This document shows, in pieces, positions 23,050-35,177 of a stretch of 64,000 nucleotides of DNA (its first letter is position 1; each line of letters opens with the position of its first letter). The notes beneath the pieces were generated by a model. It worked only from the letters and a program-made list of their open reading frames with translations. It was not told where the DNA came from and ran no database searches. The stretch is from assembly GCA_911728435.2 (NCBI GenBank), contig OU452202.1:24035135-24099134 (forward strand), in the 5' to 3' direction. This DNA comes from Apoderus coryli (Eukaryota > Arthropoda > Insecta > Coleoptera > Attelabidae). A program made the position numbers and the translations under genes.

Positions 23050-23363
23050 TGTTGAAATTTCCGCTACAACTTGCAGTTTCATCATGCAGAAACTCAAGCT
23101 TCCAGAACATTTAGAAATCATTAAAAATGACAAGAAAAGTCATCGTATGGTCTACGTCCCTATATCAGTTCCCGCCAATATTGAGGAACATAGGGATTTG
23201 GGACTACATTTATATAAATTTGTAAAGACTCAAGAACTGAAGCTACAGGCGTGGATGGCCTCCGGCGGGACGCCGGGAGATTTCCTGGTGGCCCGCAGGG
23301 CCCAGTTATATGAGGAAACTTTGGAATAGTAATGTAAACCGCCAGAAATTAGCTTCTAATAAA
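23050..23363 (+). CDS. Candidate terminal exon of an unknown plus-strand gene
   Basis: A pyrimidine-containing acceptor TATTACAG ends at 23049. The open frame then reads VEISATTCSFIMQKLKLPEH, SHRMVYVPISVPANIEEH, GLHLYKFVKTQELKLQAWM and ends ARRAQLYEETLE with a stop at 23327-23329. AATAAA follows at 23358-23363. The frame is GC-richer than its surroundings and looks coding. I do not recognise the protein. It lies inside a hamlet intron on the opposite strand, so it may be the last exon of a nested gene, or a captured gene fragment. No upstream exon was identified, and a MITE sits just before the acceptor. Confidence 0.45.
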
Positions 23364-23563
23364 ATGGTCGCTACTTGAGCTTTGATTGTGGGTGATAATA
23401 TTGCTGCTGTCACTAGTAACTAAGATTTCTCTAAATTTTTCAAAACTAATTGTAAGCTAAAAAACTTGAAAAGTCTCTAACTTTCTAACCTCAGTTTCCT
23501 TAATTTATTCAAAATTTCTTTGATTTAAAAATGAAAGTAGACATATTTATATTCTTGTTATAC

Positions 23564-23734
23564 CTTGAAACAAACTTCACACTGGAACGGTTTAACTGAC
23601 GAATGTATATGAGTGTGTTGTTTTAAGCCTGATGAAGTACCGAAGGTCTTCCCACATTCGGGACATGCATGCGACCTGGCGCCCACGTGATGTGTTCTAA
23701 TATGTCTTTGCAAATTGCTGGGATCAGTAAAAAC
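23564..23734 (-). CDS. ham: hamlet exon: zinc fingers 3-5
   Basis: This exon of 57 codons has phase 0 at both ends. The acceptor is GTTTGTAG and the donor GTATAA. It encodes [20 protein letters not shown], then the complete finger [21 protein letters not shown] and the first half of the next (CEVCFK). The junctions fall inside fingers: the previous exon supplies CENCRS and the next supplies [15 protein letters not shown]. This block is among the most conserved in PRDM16/MECOM proteins and is what fixes the gene's identity. Confidence 0.95.
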
Positions 23735-23806
23735 CTACAAACAAAAAATGTGTTAAAAAGTTAGTTTACTTTTAAGTTAGTTGCTTCAATTTCTTATAGT
23801 ATATTG

Positions 23807-24100
23807 TGAGACCGGTTTTGGTCTTAATGACCACCATCAGATATTCGACTATTTGAATATTAGTTGTTCAGTTATTAGTAAAAGTACGAAAACTACCATC
23901 TTATTATTTCTGAGCGGAAAAACTTAAAAACCACAAACAATTGTTAATTTTCCTAGCTACCTAGTTTTTGTTTATAACGCCAACAAGTTTCCTGACGTTT
24001 CCACCTGAAAACCATCAGCAAGCTGTTTAAAAAAATCCTTAGTAGCCCCTGTGGTGTCTGATGGTGGTTCTAAAGACTGAAACCGGTCACGGATAAAAAC
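23807..24100. repeat. Decayed hammerhead-bearing repeats, both strands
   Basis: At 23812-23842 the minus strand reads CUGAUGG, stem II GGUC-AUUAA-GACC, then AAAACCGGU. At 24068-24095 the plus strand reads CUGAUGG, a wobble stem II, then GAAACCGGU. Both have A9 changed to G, and the first also lost G12. A third weaker copy lies near 23993-24022. They are relics of terminal repeats, not plausible ribozymes. Confidence 0.45.
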
Positions 24101-24174
24101 TATATGAGAAAAAATAAATTATATAGTAGACCTTAGAATGGTGGAAAATATAGCGATGAAAAATTCAAACTTAC

Positions 24175-24331
24175 ACTTCGACAATTCTCGCAATGATACT
24201 TTTTGGCCTCACCATGTACAAATGCTTTGTGTCGGATTAAGCAGGGCCGGTATGAGTATGCCCGTGGACATAAAGGACATCGGAATTCGTCTCGTCTGTG
24301 GTTGTGTTTTATCACAAGATGTTCGTCTAAC
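24175..24331 (-). CDS. ham: hamlet exon: zinc fingers 1-3
   Basis: This 157-bp exon enters with one base completing an Arg codon and leaves in phase 0 (donor GTAAGT). It encodes LDEHLVIKHNH, the end of finger 1, then finger 2 CPLCPRAYSYRPCLIRHKAF ending VH, and CENCRS, the start of finger 3. It matches the corresponding stretch of vertebrate PRDM16/MECOM in finger order. The longer open frame running past the donor is intronic read-through. Confidence 0.93.
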
Positions 24332-24530
24332 CTAAAATCAAATTTATTGTAAAATTTCATGCTTTTATGTCCCGACGATAAAATTGTTAACAAAATATTT
24401 GTAAACATTATTATTTATATACAAAGACTTCAAATACAGTGAGGAACGAAAATTCTATAAAACTGGTAGGGAATTTTTTTGGAAGAAGTTCTTTTTCTTA
24501 GGGAAATCGAGGTCATTCAGTAAGTTTCGC

Positions 24531-24570
24531 CACTGATGATGGAACCGGTGTAAGTTCCGAAACATGTTTG
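24531..24570 (+). ncRNA. PLE-type hammerhead motif, intact core
   Basis: The plus strand reads CUGAUGA (24533-24539), extra U, perfect stem II GGAAC...GUUCC with an eight-base loop, GAAA, palindrome ACAUGU and cleavable U. Stem I is only about two pairs (CA/UG). The motif lies within a hamlet intron in antisense orientation. Confidence 0.65.
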
Positions 24571-25800
24571 AACAATGTTTGTAAATTTTTATTAAATTTA
24601 TTTTTGTGATTCGACTTTCGTTTATCACTGAAAATATACAACTCCACTTAAGAATGGACTAATTTTTCAAATTATATCAATTTTGTTTATTCTGCATAAG
24701 AATATAACAATGCCTATTTGATATGTTTCTATCATCCCAACACAAAGCAACACGTTCTGAAATTCCATACGAATTACGGTGAAACAACATGGCTGGAAAC
24801 AGATCCCCAATCATGTTTATAAGCCAACCTAACTTTGATATCTTCTCCAATCCAAAAGAACTGCTTCTCAGAAAAGAGGACATTGGATAGGATAGAAGGA
24901 GGAGGAGGAAGAAGATTGTGTTGAAGACCTTCAAAAAACGTTGTCAAGTTAAAATTAATTGCATTTGAAAGTTGTTAAAGAAAAAATCAAAAGTTCTCCC
25001 ACAAGTTCTGAAGAAAATATTGAAAAACCAATTAAATTTGCAGTACTCGTATAATATGTACTATATAAACTACAAAAGTTAATTTAGCTCATAGTGTATT
25101 GCCCATCGGCATCCACTAGTCAACTATTATAACAATCCTGCAACCGCAGCATCACATGAACTACATTCCCATTTGAAATTAAACCATAAACTAAATGCAA
25201 ATCTATGTTCCACATACGATAAACATAGAGCGTTCATTTTATACACCAAAAATAAATTGAAATTAAATTTTAGTAGAATTGTAATCTAAACTTTTAGTTT
25301 ATTATCATCTCTGTAAATTGATTTTCACTTTACAATGTATATACACGCGAGGAAGCCCTCATTTTCTATAATTTAACACGGTGAGAAGTTTTCGTGAGGT
25401 ATATAGGGTGACCATACACACTTAGTTGCAAATAAACTTAAGAAAAAGAAAAGTTTCAAGTTTCCGATATTTTTTCATTATATTGATCGACGCGTACCTT
25501 ATCACCAAGTTCTTCAACGTTTCTTCAAAGTTGATCCAAAGAAAGACGTTATTTGAACAATAGTTGTTCCAAGATGAACAATTGAGAAAAAAATCCTTTA
25601 CGGGAAGGCCTAACAAGAAGGGGATAATATCCTACTATCCTTATTCATTGGAACGCAGTAGCCATAAAGGTAAAATTCAATAGGAAAACTATTACCTCCA
25701 TCTACTGCCTTTTGATTGGTCTTTAAATTAAAGGATCACGATAAGGCAATGCCATAAAAATACTGCTAAACTTCAACTTTAAACCAAATGATAATTTTGA
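24571..25800. other. Intronic DNA of hamlet
   Basis: AT-rich with a GGAGGAGGAGGAAGAAG simple-sequence run at 24898-24914. A terminal-repeat-like word CAACTCCACTTAAGAATGGA lies near 24640. No coding exon is supported. Confidence 0.35.
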
Positions 25801-25805
25801 CGGTT

Positions 25806-25931
25806 GGTCATTTAATCATACAGTTATTGTACGTTAACTTTGGCTACGGTCGTAACAAAAATATATATGTAGTAGAATTTGTTACGACCGTACCAAAAGT
25901 TAACGTACCATTACTGTATTAGTAAATGGTC
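25806..25931. mobile_element. Foldback MITE with 54-bp arms
   Basis: The left arm 25806-25859 and right arm 25878-25931 are inverted copies with a few mismatches, sharing CGGTCGTAACAAA at the centre. The loop is 18 bp of AT-rich sequence. The element is non-coding and would fold into a long hairpin. Confidence 0.75.
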
Positions 25932-26039
25932 TATGGTTTCGTTTGGTTTGGTTTACATCACAAATACAGATGAAGTCAGTTAGGTTTATCAGTTCAACTG
26001 TGCTGAGGAGTAAGAGGGAAACCAGTAATATACTTTATA

Positions 26040-26929
26040 CAGGGTGTCCCAAAAAATAAGTCAATACATTAACCACAGATTCCTTGAGCAAAATTAATTG
26101 CTACTTCATTCAAATTAAAAAAAAATATTTTTTTTTTTTTTATTTTCCATATGTTTGTTTATTTAACCTGCCTATCCTTGCGTGATCATCCTGTAAATGT
26201 AACTTTTTGATTGATATTCTCTAGCTAGACTATCCGCACACTGAGTGCGGTAGTATATGTCTTGAATGTAATTAATAAAATATTTATAGTTCACACGCGA
26301 CTATGATTTGAACCAAAAATCTATCAGGTGACAGTTCACATTATCTACCTGTACTGCTATTGCTATAAAATATAATAGAACCAGATTTCTCGCTTTGGCT
26401 TTCGATATTAAATATAATTTCGATAATTGAATATAAATAGGTGTAAAATTTTGTGTCCTATTTAGGACCTGTCCTATAGCAAGAAATGTGATCAATTGTA
26501 TTAGTTATTTTTATATATAAGGCTGATACAAAACAGTATACAGCTTTTAAGTGATGCGTTGTTAGTAAACTAGGAAAAAAAGCACTTTTTTCGGTTTTTT
26601 ACCAATAACTTCAAAAATATACCATTTTGCAAGATAGTGTTACAGTACAAACATAAATTACAATAAATTCTCTACAAATTAGGTCTCTTACATTGTTTGG
26701 TTTAGATTAACAGATTAGCCGCTAGAGAGCCTTGAAATTAGTCCAGATTTCCATAGTAGACTAAAAAACAGCATATAACGACAGAACATGTTAGCTAATG
26801 AATTTGCGTTTATTTGTACCATCCACTAAAGGCACGAGATTTAATTGCAAGTCATAAGGGAGCTCCTCAATTGTGATTGTAAGTATAAGGGCAGTTGGCT
26901 ACATCATGGAAGGGAGTTGTCTGAAGGAA
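26040..26929. other. Intronic repeat-derived DNA
   Basis: It starts with an ACAGGGTGTCCC element end at 26039. The rest is AT-rich with no exon recognised. A possible acceptor AAGGGCAG near 26893 precedes the first copy of the tandem array. Confidence 0.3.
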
Positions 26930-29200
26930 CTGTTCAACACAGTATACGCCATAAACAGTACTGAAAAAATAATGAACGACCACGCCTATCGAAGAGCTGT
27001 AAGGGCTCAGATGTTAGCTTATACCAGACTAAATAATTTTGTAGTCGATCTCAAGATAGAGGAGATATTTAAAAACTTTCAATTTTCAGATGAGCAGCCT
27101 GGACCATCTTCTGACACCATCTCAAGCTAAGACTATTAAACACAAGTATTTCCATCACTGAATTTTCTCGTATGTCCTAACCAAAAATGAGAAACTTCCA
27201 TTACTTTTACAGAAAATCAGCTAGTTTCCAAACGTCGTAAACTATAATGAACCAAACTTCATTAGTAAACTTTAAATATTCAAAATGAAATTTTTTGAGT
27301 AATACAAAAAAGTTTTTTTTACCAATTAAGCAGGGTTTATATAAAAATTCAAGGTGCTTTATTGGCGAAATCGTTTGGATGGCAAAAAAATCTTACCGAC
27401 CTAATTTGTAGGTAATTTAGTTAAGTTCATTTTTGTACATTGAAGCTTTTTTCAAAACTGTATAGTTTTCAAACTATAAGCAAAAAAAAATTCAAACAAT
27501 GCCCTTTTTGCGATTTTTTACAAATTTTTCAAAACGCATCACTTTTTCGAGGTAGCAAAGTTAAAAATCGATTTAGCATCCCAAAAATATATAAAACTGT
27601 TCAACACAGTATACGCCATAAACAGTACTGAGAAAATAATGAACGACCACGCCTATCGAAGAGCCGTAAGGGCTCAGATGTTAGCTCATACCAGGCTAAA
27701 TAATTTTGTAGTCGATCTCAAGATAGAGGAGATATTTAAAAACTTTCAATTTTCAGATGAGCAGCCTGGACCATCTTCTGACACCATCTCAAGCTAAGAC
27801 TATTAAACCACAAGTATTTTCATCACTAAATTTTGTCTTAATCAAAAATGAGTAACTTTCCTATTCTATTACTTTTACAGAAAATCAGCTAGTTTCCAAA
27901 CGTCGTAAACTATAGTGAACCAAACTTCATTAGTAAACTTTAAATATTCAAAATTAAATGTTTTGAGTAATACAAATAATTTTTTTTACCAATTAAGCAG
28001 ATTTTATATAAAAATTCAAGGTGCTTTATTGGCGAAATAGTTTGGCTGGCAAAAAAATCTTACCGACCTAATTTGTAGATAATTTAGTTTAGTTCATTTT
28101 TGTACATTGAATTTTTTTCAAAACTGTATAGTTTTCGAGCTATAAGCAAAAAATGCAAACAATGCCCTTTTTTGCGATTTTTTACAAATTTGTCAAAACG
28201 CATCACTTTTTCGAGGTAGCAAAGTTAAAAATCGATTTAGCATCCCAAAAATATATAAAACTGTTCAACACAGTATACGCCATAAACAGTGCAGCGAAAA
28301 TAATGAAGGACCACGCCTATCGAAGAGCCGTAAGGGCTCAGATGTTAGCTCATACCAGGCTAAATAATTTTGTAGTCGATCTCAAGATAGAGGAGATATT
28401 TAAAAACTTTCAATTTTCAGATGAGCAGCCTGGACCATCTTCTGACATCATCCCAAGCTAAGACTATTAAACCACAAGTATTCTCATCACTAAATTTTGT
28501 CGTATGTCCTAATCAAAAATGAGAAACTTTCTACTTCCATTACTTTTGCAGAAAATCAGCTAGTTTCCAAACGTCTTAAACGATAGTGAACCAAACTTCA
28601 TTAGTAAACTTTAAATATACAAAATTAAATGTTTTGAGTAATACAAAAAAGTTTTTTTGACCAATTAAGCACTTTTTATATAAAAATTCAAGGTGCTTTA
28701 TTGGCGATATCGTTTGGCCGGAAAAAAAATCTTACCGACCTAATTTGTAGGTAATTTAGTTTAGTTCATTTTTGTACATTGAATTTATTTCAAAACTGTA
28801 TAGTTTTCGAGCTATAAGCAAAAAAAATGAAAACAATGCCCTTTTTGCGATTTTTTACAAATTTGTCAAAACGCATCACTTTTTCGAGGTACCAAAGTTA
28901 AAAATCGATTTAGCATCCCAAAAATATATAAAACTGTTCAACACAGTATACGCCATAAACAGTACAGCGAAAATAATGAAGGACCACGCCTATCGAAGAG
29001 CTGTAAGGGCTCAGATGTTAGCTCATACCAGGCTAAATAATTTTGTAGTCGATCTCAAGATAGAGGAGATATTTAAAAACTTTCAATTTTCAGATGAGCA
29101 GCCTGGACCATCTTCTGACACCATCTCATAGTTTTCGAACTATAAGCAAAAATAATGCAAACAATGCCCTTTTTGCAATTTTTTACAAATTTTTCAACAC
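26873..29200 (+). repeat. Four-copy tandem array (about 667 bp) with conserved frame
   Basis: Four copies start near 26930, 27597, 28261 and 28934, with spacings of 667, 664 and 673 bp. Each keeps a roughly 65-codon frame: LFNTVYAINSTAKIMK, then DHAYRRAVRAQMLAHTRLNN, FVVDLKIEEIFKNFQF and SDEQPGPSSD, ending in TAA in the first three. Copy 1 has a different upstream, MEGSCLKELFNTVYA, and looks like the source. The coding part appears better conserved than the spacer. I do not recognise the protein; it may be a C-terminal piece of an insect mobile-element ORF or a duplicated terminal exon. Copy 4 is cut off at about 29127 and joined to spacer sequence. Confidence 0.7.
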
Positions 29201-30346
29201 TTTTTCTAGGATTTAGTTTTGTTGCTTATTTCAATTTTTTAGACAAAGATAATTTTGAGCCCTTCAATTATTGATGACTAGGAAAATATGCTTAAAATGC
29301 GTCCCATTCCAAAGATTTAAATTTCATGAAAAGAGGAATATCTAGGTTAAAGGAGCACCCTGTATACTCCTAGCACTAAATTAGCGTTTTGAAAGATAAT
29401 CTGTAAACACAAATTAATTATATAGACATTAAGTAGAAACAAAACAAAAACCACACACAATTTTTTCTGAATCGTTAAATTCTTTAATAGATGGTTTTAA
29501 CCGGTGCTATTTCACATAAATAATTTATTTAACACGATCTATGGGCACATCGCGTTATAATGATAGCTCTTGGTTATGCCCAGTGGCGTACTAACTACCA
29601 CACATTAATAATTCTTTAATTGTTTTTCATGTTCCAGTTTAATTCATCCAAAAAAATTCTAATTGATTGAAAGTGTCTAAATATAATTTTGTGTATTAAT
29701 GACAGATTTTATGGGGGTAGAAAAGAGTAAATAAATAGCATATGAAAATAAACATAAAATAGTCGAACATCGACAATATACTGTCACGAATATAAATATT
29801 GAATTGAATTAGTTGATTTTTTATTTTGGTAACCCCTTACACCGGCCGTTTTTCTACGTTTATAATTGCGTTAATAGCTCTATTTTTTCGATCAGATATT
29901 TTACAAAACAATAGTCGCTAGTTTCCTGTGGTGGCAACACAAAAAAAATAAATGAATTTTGTATGAAACGTGGAATATAATGCCACTTGATGCACAAATT
30001 GGTATATTTTGTTTTATCGCATGCAGTACATCAATTATTCTCTGATATTAAAAAAAAAATATGTCAATAGTCTCATAAAAATTGAACAAGTGATACTAAA
30101 ATCACTAATGCTTTGGATAATACAATTTCAGGCTTTTAGGAACGGATTCACAAGGATTGCAAAGGTTTTTGTCACGTCCGTCAGTAGCCTACGTCGCCTA
30201 AACTAAAATTTGTATGCGATATCCATGTTATAATGAATACCAAATTGACATTTTGACAAATTAGTATATACTACTTTAGAGTTTTAAAAAATCATTTTTC
30301 GTAGTTCAATCAAATAATTTCTAACGTAATACTTGCTTTATCTTAC
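29201..30346. other. Intronic DNA of hamlet
   Basis: AT-rich. It includes a CACCCTGTAT element end at 29356. No coding region or structured repeat is supported. Confidence 0.3.
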
Positions 30347-30440
30347 CTTTCTATTTCAGAAAATGATTGTTCACAAATTGGACACCTGTTTCCATCCTCG
30401 TCATCCTCTTTATCATCTATGTGTCCACTATGTTGAGACG
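30347..30440 (-). CDS. ham: hamlet exon: acidic linker and first zinc-finger half
   Basis: This 94-bp exon has acceptor CTTTTGCAG and donor GTAAGA. It completes an Ala codon with the exon at 41.7 kb and contributes two bases of the Arg codon finished by the exon at 24.3 kb. It encodes SQHSGHIDDKEDDEDGNR, an acidic linker, and CPICEQSFSEIE, the start of finger 1. Phase agreement on both sides supports the model. Vertebrate MECOM/PRDM16 have seven N-terminal fingers; here only six are found. Confidence 0.88.
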
Positions 30441-30688
30441 CTGCAAAAGAAAGAATTTTGTTTTTTAGAAATTTTAGGTTTGCTGATAATTTAAAAGTCA
30501 GCAACATAGAATTGAAATTTCTTTTGGAATCTTCTTCTTCTAATAATAATAATAGCATTATTACTCAACAGAACAAGTTCCATTTACAGAGCAATGCATA
30601 CAAAAACCAACTATAACTAAAGCTTAACTATATTAAATAACAGTAGGTACATCAATAAACAATGAAAATCAACCAAACTACACAAGTA

Positions 30689-31425
30689 TTAATGAACATC
30701 AAGTTCCTTTAGTATTGATTCCAAGGAAGACAATATTTCATTCAGAGAATCAAAAAATATATCACACTGATCATTAACCAAATTAAATTGCCGGCACATA
30801 GTATAAATGAGAGATTTTAATATAACATTTGTTCTGGCTCGCTCATTATAAAATGCAACAGAACTTCTAGCATTGATACGCGGAACCAACAGAGATACCT
30901 TTTCCAGTAGCTCAGGGCACACTACATCACTATTGAAAATCTTATATAGAAAACTTATACTAAACAAATTTCTCCTTAAACTTAAACTTTGAAATTGAAA
31001 TCGGTCAATAAGATATTTGTAAGGTATTCCGCGATCCGGGTAAGTTCCATCAATTTTAAAGCACAAACATTTTAAAAATTTACGCTGAACTTTCTCAATC
31101 ATTTGAATATCACATTCATAGCAGGGGTACCAGACCAAAGAGCTTGGATCTTACATATGCAAAATATAGAGTAGTCAAAGTAACGACGCTCTCAAAATAT
31201 TTGCTGTTTCTAACAATAAAGCCATAAGCTTTGGTCGCACCAGCCACCACATCTGTAATATGTTCCCTGAAAGTGAAATGCATGTCAAAAGTAACTCCAA
31301 GATCTTTAATAGACTCCTTTCGATTAAGAATTACTCCATTTACATTATAATAAAAGATGGTCGGGGACGTTTTGCGGGTATAAGAAACAACATTACATTT
31401 CTTAGGATTGAGGGAAAGTCTGTTT
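30689..31425 (-). pseudogene. Jockey-like LINE ORF2 C-terminal fragment
   Basis: In minus order, 31425-31140 reads NRLSLNPKKCNVVSYTRKTS, then NGVILNRKESIKDLGVTFD, ITDVVAGATKAYGFIVRN and LYFAYVRSKL. After a small break, 31138-30689 continues VWYPCYECDIQMIEKVQRKF and onward to the end of the ORF (LESILKELDVH). It is a 5'-truncated LINE in the same orientation as hamlet, inside its intron, and closely resembles the family at 3.3-4.5 kb. It lacks the catalytic RT palm. Confidence 0.75.
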
Positions 31426-32639
31426 TAATAGTCACAATACTGAATTATTATAATTGTATTATTTTTATTATTAAACTAACTACTTTATTCAAAAATTAGA
31501 AATAATCGAGAAAATAAAAACGTTTTATTCAAAAAAAAACAAAAAAATTTTCTCAAATTACTAGATTTTTTCAATGAGCCCAAATTTTTGTTACTAAAAG
31601 TTTCTTATGGTCAAACCAAACCATTTATTTGATTACTCTTGACACTACTCTCTATTTGATATGTCACATGATACACTGAACGTAAATGTCTTTTTTTTTT
31701 ATTGATAAATATTATTATATGATCTACAGGGTTTCTTAGAAGATCGGATTGATCACGGTATCGCCAATTAGAGCAAACTGTTGATGCTTATTTGACTTGA
31801 AACAAGTGAGATTTAAAACTTGAACAGTATAACGTCTTTAAAATTTTGACCAAATCTAACACCATTATAGTCTTATATTTTTATTCACAGTTGCGATCAG
31901 TTAACAACGAAGAATCATATGTCAAAAAATTCAATCACTATTTACCTTACGTATATTTAAAGCGCAATCTAAATTAGAACCTTCTGGGAGGGACAATCTA
32001 AATTTGCCTGCACTGTAAAAAATGTCTCTCAAAAATATTAGTAGCACATAATCTTACTTCAAGCGATGCTTCAACTGTATCACTAAAATTATAATAAACA
32101 GTCTACAGGTGGATATATCCACCATAAACCACTAAACACAAACTGAACATAATGTCCTGTATAACTTGTAACAATAAAAAACACATATACATGTACAATC
32201 ACCACTTTTGCACCTTACTGACTTTTTCAACCCTATAATGGGGCGGGGGTTAATTATTTTTGTACGATATTTGCTATCACTTTTCCACATGGTAATAGAG
32301 AACAGCCAGGCGTGCAACAGACAAGGTAAACCTATATATGGTAAGGGTCTTTTGGGGGTGAATATGCATTATTTTCATGATAGTTTTGTCATGCATCAGT
32401 GAAATTTTAAGGTACACATTTTTCTGTTGAGAGTTAGCCGTTTTTGGGATTAATTTGGAATCATTAGTTTGCTGCACATATAGTTACAACTCACTAGTAA
32501 GCAACATACAAAATTCCCAGTTGCTTTTTGCAACTTTGATAAGAATAGTCTGTGAAACTTCAACTCAAAATGTTATGAGACAGCAAGTTTCATCCTGCTA
32601 AAGGGCAAGCGAGGATACCTACCTAAATATTATTTGAAG
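31426..32639. other. Intronic DNA, nothing recognised
   Basis: AT-rich, with overlapping short frames on both strands around 32130-32480 that lack any domain pattern. No element boundaries seen. Confidence 0.3.
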
Positions 32640-32644
32640 ATGAT

Positions 32645-32850
32645 CCGATGCGATGCTTTAGGTTAGCTTAATCCTGAAGTCAGGGAGGATAATTTCATCA
32701 GTATCTCCTTCGTATATTCTGCAGAATCGCACTCCGGGACAACTAAGTAAGCTCTTGGCACAGGAAAATCTATAGTAGTTTAAACGATGCCCAATACAAA
32801 CTAGGGTAATGTTCCTTTTATAACTTTTGTAAAACCTGACCTTGTAATTT
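32645..32850 (-). pseudogene. Possible LINE C-terminal (I/R1/Loa-type) fragment
   Basis: The minus frame reads VCIGHRLNYYRFSCAKSLL then CPGVRFCRIYEGDTDEIILP. The pattern GH-x-LNYY...CRxxE-xxDT-(D/E)xI is like the RNase H-to-zinc-finger tail of I/R1/Loa-type LINEs, where GHxxLNxH and CRxCxxxxET occur. Key cysteine and histidine residues are partly lost. Short, so uncertain. Confidence 0.35.
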
Positions 32851-32870
32851 TTACAAAAAGTGCAAACCAA

Positions 32871-34720
32871 AATATTATATTAAATTTGATTTGACCCCGG
32901 TGATATACCACATACGAGACTCTCCCCCATAAACAATCCTAACCTCAAACACTAGCAAACAAAAGCTAATCGAACTAAAACATCTCAATTTCAAATGACT
33001 CGAAATAAGCCAGTAAAGTCAATGCAATGAAAACACATGTACATTTTCTAGGGCTGTTAAGGGTTTTTTAAAAGGGCGTTTACCAACTATACACATTATT
33101 TTTTTTTACTCTTCGCGTCTATTCGCACATTGTATAATGTCTGTTTATAATTTTTGTCAAATGCACAGCTGTGATTAATCGGATTTATAGCGGTCGTCAC
33201 CTTTTGTTGTTAGACGGTAAGGGGTTGTAAATACTACCCCCAATAAACATATTTTGCTAACCCTTTTTTGATTTTTCATTTTTTTCGGTTGATAATGATT
33301 TTTTTCCATCCATAATAGAAAATTCTAATAGGGCGCGTGTATAAGTGTTTTATATGTTTTTAAATATACTATACAGTGTGAGGAAATATAGGAGCATCTC
33401 GTTTTTAATATTTATAAAGGAAATTTCAGTAAACCGCTCTGCTTATTGATTGATAAATTAGTTTCCGCCTGAGCCATTATCATCCAATAAAGAAAGAGGC
33501 CCAATCCATTATTGTGACTATTGTTTAGTTTTTAGGGTAGGTAATAATAGTGAAGTCAAATATCATCCAGAGTTATAATCTTACGCAAAAATTGGCTGGG
33601 ATTTCACTAGTATAGTGCCAAATTCACAACTAAAGCTGTGATATCCTTCGGGCATTTGATTGCATTAAGCATTCGCTGATGATCAGCAAATTAGAGGCAC
33701 AACAGTGTAAGGGGTGTTATTTGCTTGTTATTTGAATCAAATGGTACAATTTGTGGGAATTCCCGCATATCCGATGCCGCAGCATCTCGTGAAAACGTGT
33801 TGGAGTTTTGAGTCCTGTGCAATTTCTATTATTTGTCAATGTCTCTCGCAAAAGACGACTTTTTTGTTATGTTTGCCGATAACGGTGCTAGTTTCTGACC
33901 ATGAAGCTGTACATTATAAGGCAAGTAAATTGTTTAGGTGTATATTTTTACTTGGTTTATTGAAAACTGTCTAAGAGAAGACTGATGGATACAAGATGCA
34001 TACGAAGTACACTTTGAAGTTGGTTGTCTTTTATATAAAATGCCACTGCAATTTTAGCAATATAAACTTAACTAACGATCAGGAAGCCCTATCTACTTGC
34101 CCCTATAATTTCAAATTTCAGTATTCAGATAGATTGAGTACAAACGCAAGTTTAATGAAAGGTCAGATTCACTTTGTGCTTGTATTACAACTTTCAACCA
34201 TGAATTCGATGACTCCTCGTCTTAACCGTTAGAACAATACACTGTGAAATATCGGCGTTATTAATCACGCCATTAATTATGTAGGATTATATTTTGATTT
34301 TATTTTTATTTTGTAACGAACGACCGGAAGAGATTTGACCATATCCGGCATGTGCCGGCATACATCGAAAATGTTTGACTTCACTTGACACGTTAATTGA
34401 CAACGATCTTGTTTGGGTGTTTTTTTTATAAATATATTTCCAAGAGGGGTGATTTTCATCAGAACAGGATACTCGATATAGGGGTTAAATTGTTTTTTTA
34501 TTGTTCGAAATCATTATAATTTTTGGAGAGAGTGATCTAATTAGTTAATGGTTCTATCTACCTGTTGGATCGATTTCTCAATGAATTCATTATAGGTAAC
34601 TGCAAATAATTTTGAAAATATTTCCAAAACTTCAGGAGCTTTTTTTAGTTTAGTTCAAGCATATCTAAAAAAGCCAATTTTATTAATTTTTTTTATTGTA
34701 TTTTTGTGGTTATAGTTACA
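32871..34720. other. Intronic DNA, no supported genes
   Basis: Two plus-strand frames at 33714-33974 and 33996-34232 have no recognisable domain. Nothing else is seen besides a GGGGTTGTAAATACTACCCC word near 33223. Confidence 0.3.
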
Positions 34721-35177
34721 TTGTACCGGGTGTCACAAACTTGGCGCCCCAGGCGTATTGTATGAAAACGGGGTAAGATATTAAAAATCTTTTGAAGTGG
34801 TATAAATTGTGTTGCATTCAGGTATATTTTACGCCAAAAAAATATTTTTTTTCCGATTTTGCAAAATTGAGAATATGACGTCATCAGTATTATTTTTCCA
34901 CATTCCGAAAGCCCTAATTTTCCTAAATACTTTTTTACTAATAAATTTTTTTCTATCTTCATCCGCTAAAAACTAGAGTGTCAAAACTGACAAAAAAATA
35001 GTATTAAAATATAATTCAACATAGCCATGTCAAATCAAATGCTCCATGAAAAACAATTATTCTGTCACATTACTAGTGACAATTCTTGTCAAAATAATAA
35101 AAAATTAATTGTCAAAACAATAACTCCGATACAGAAAGTAATAACAGGTACTTATTTACAACGTGTTTATAACAAAA

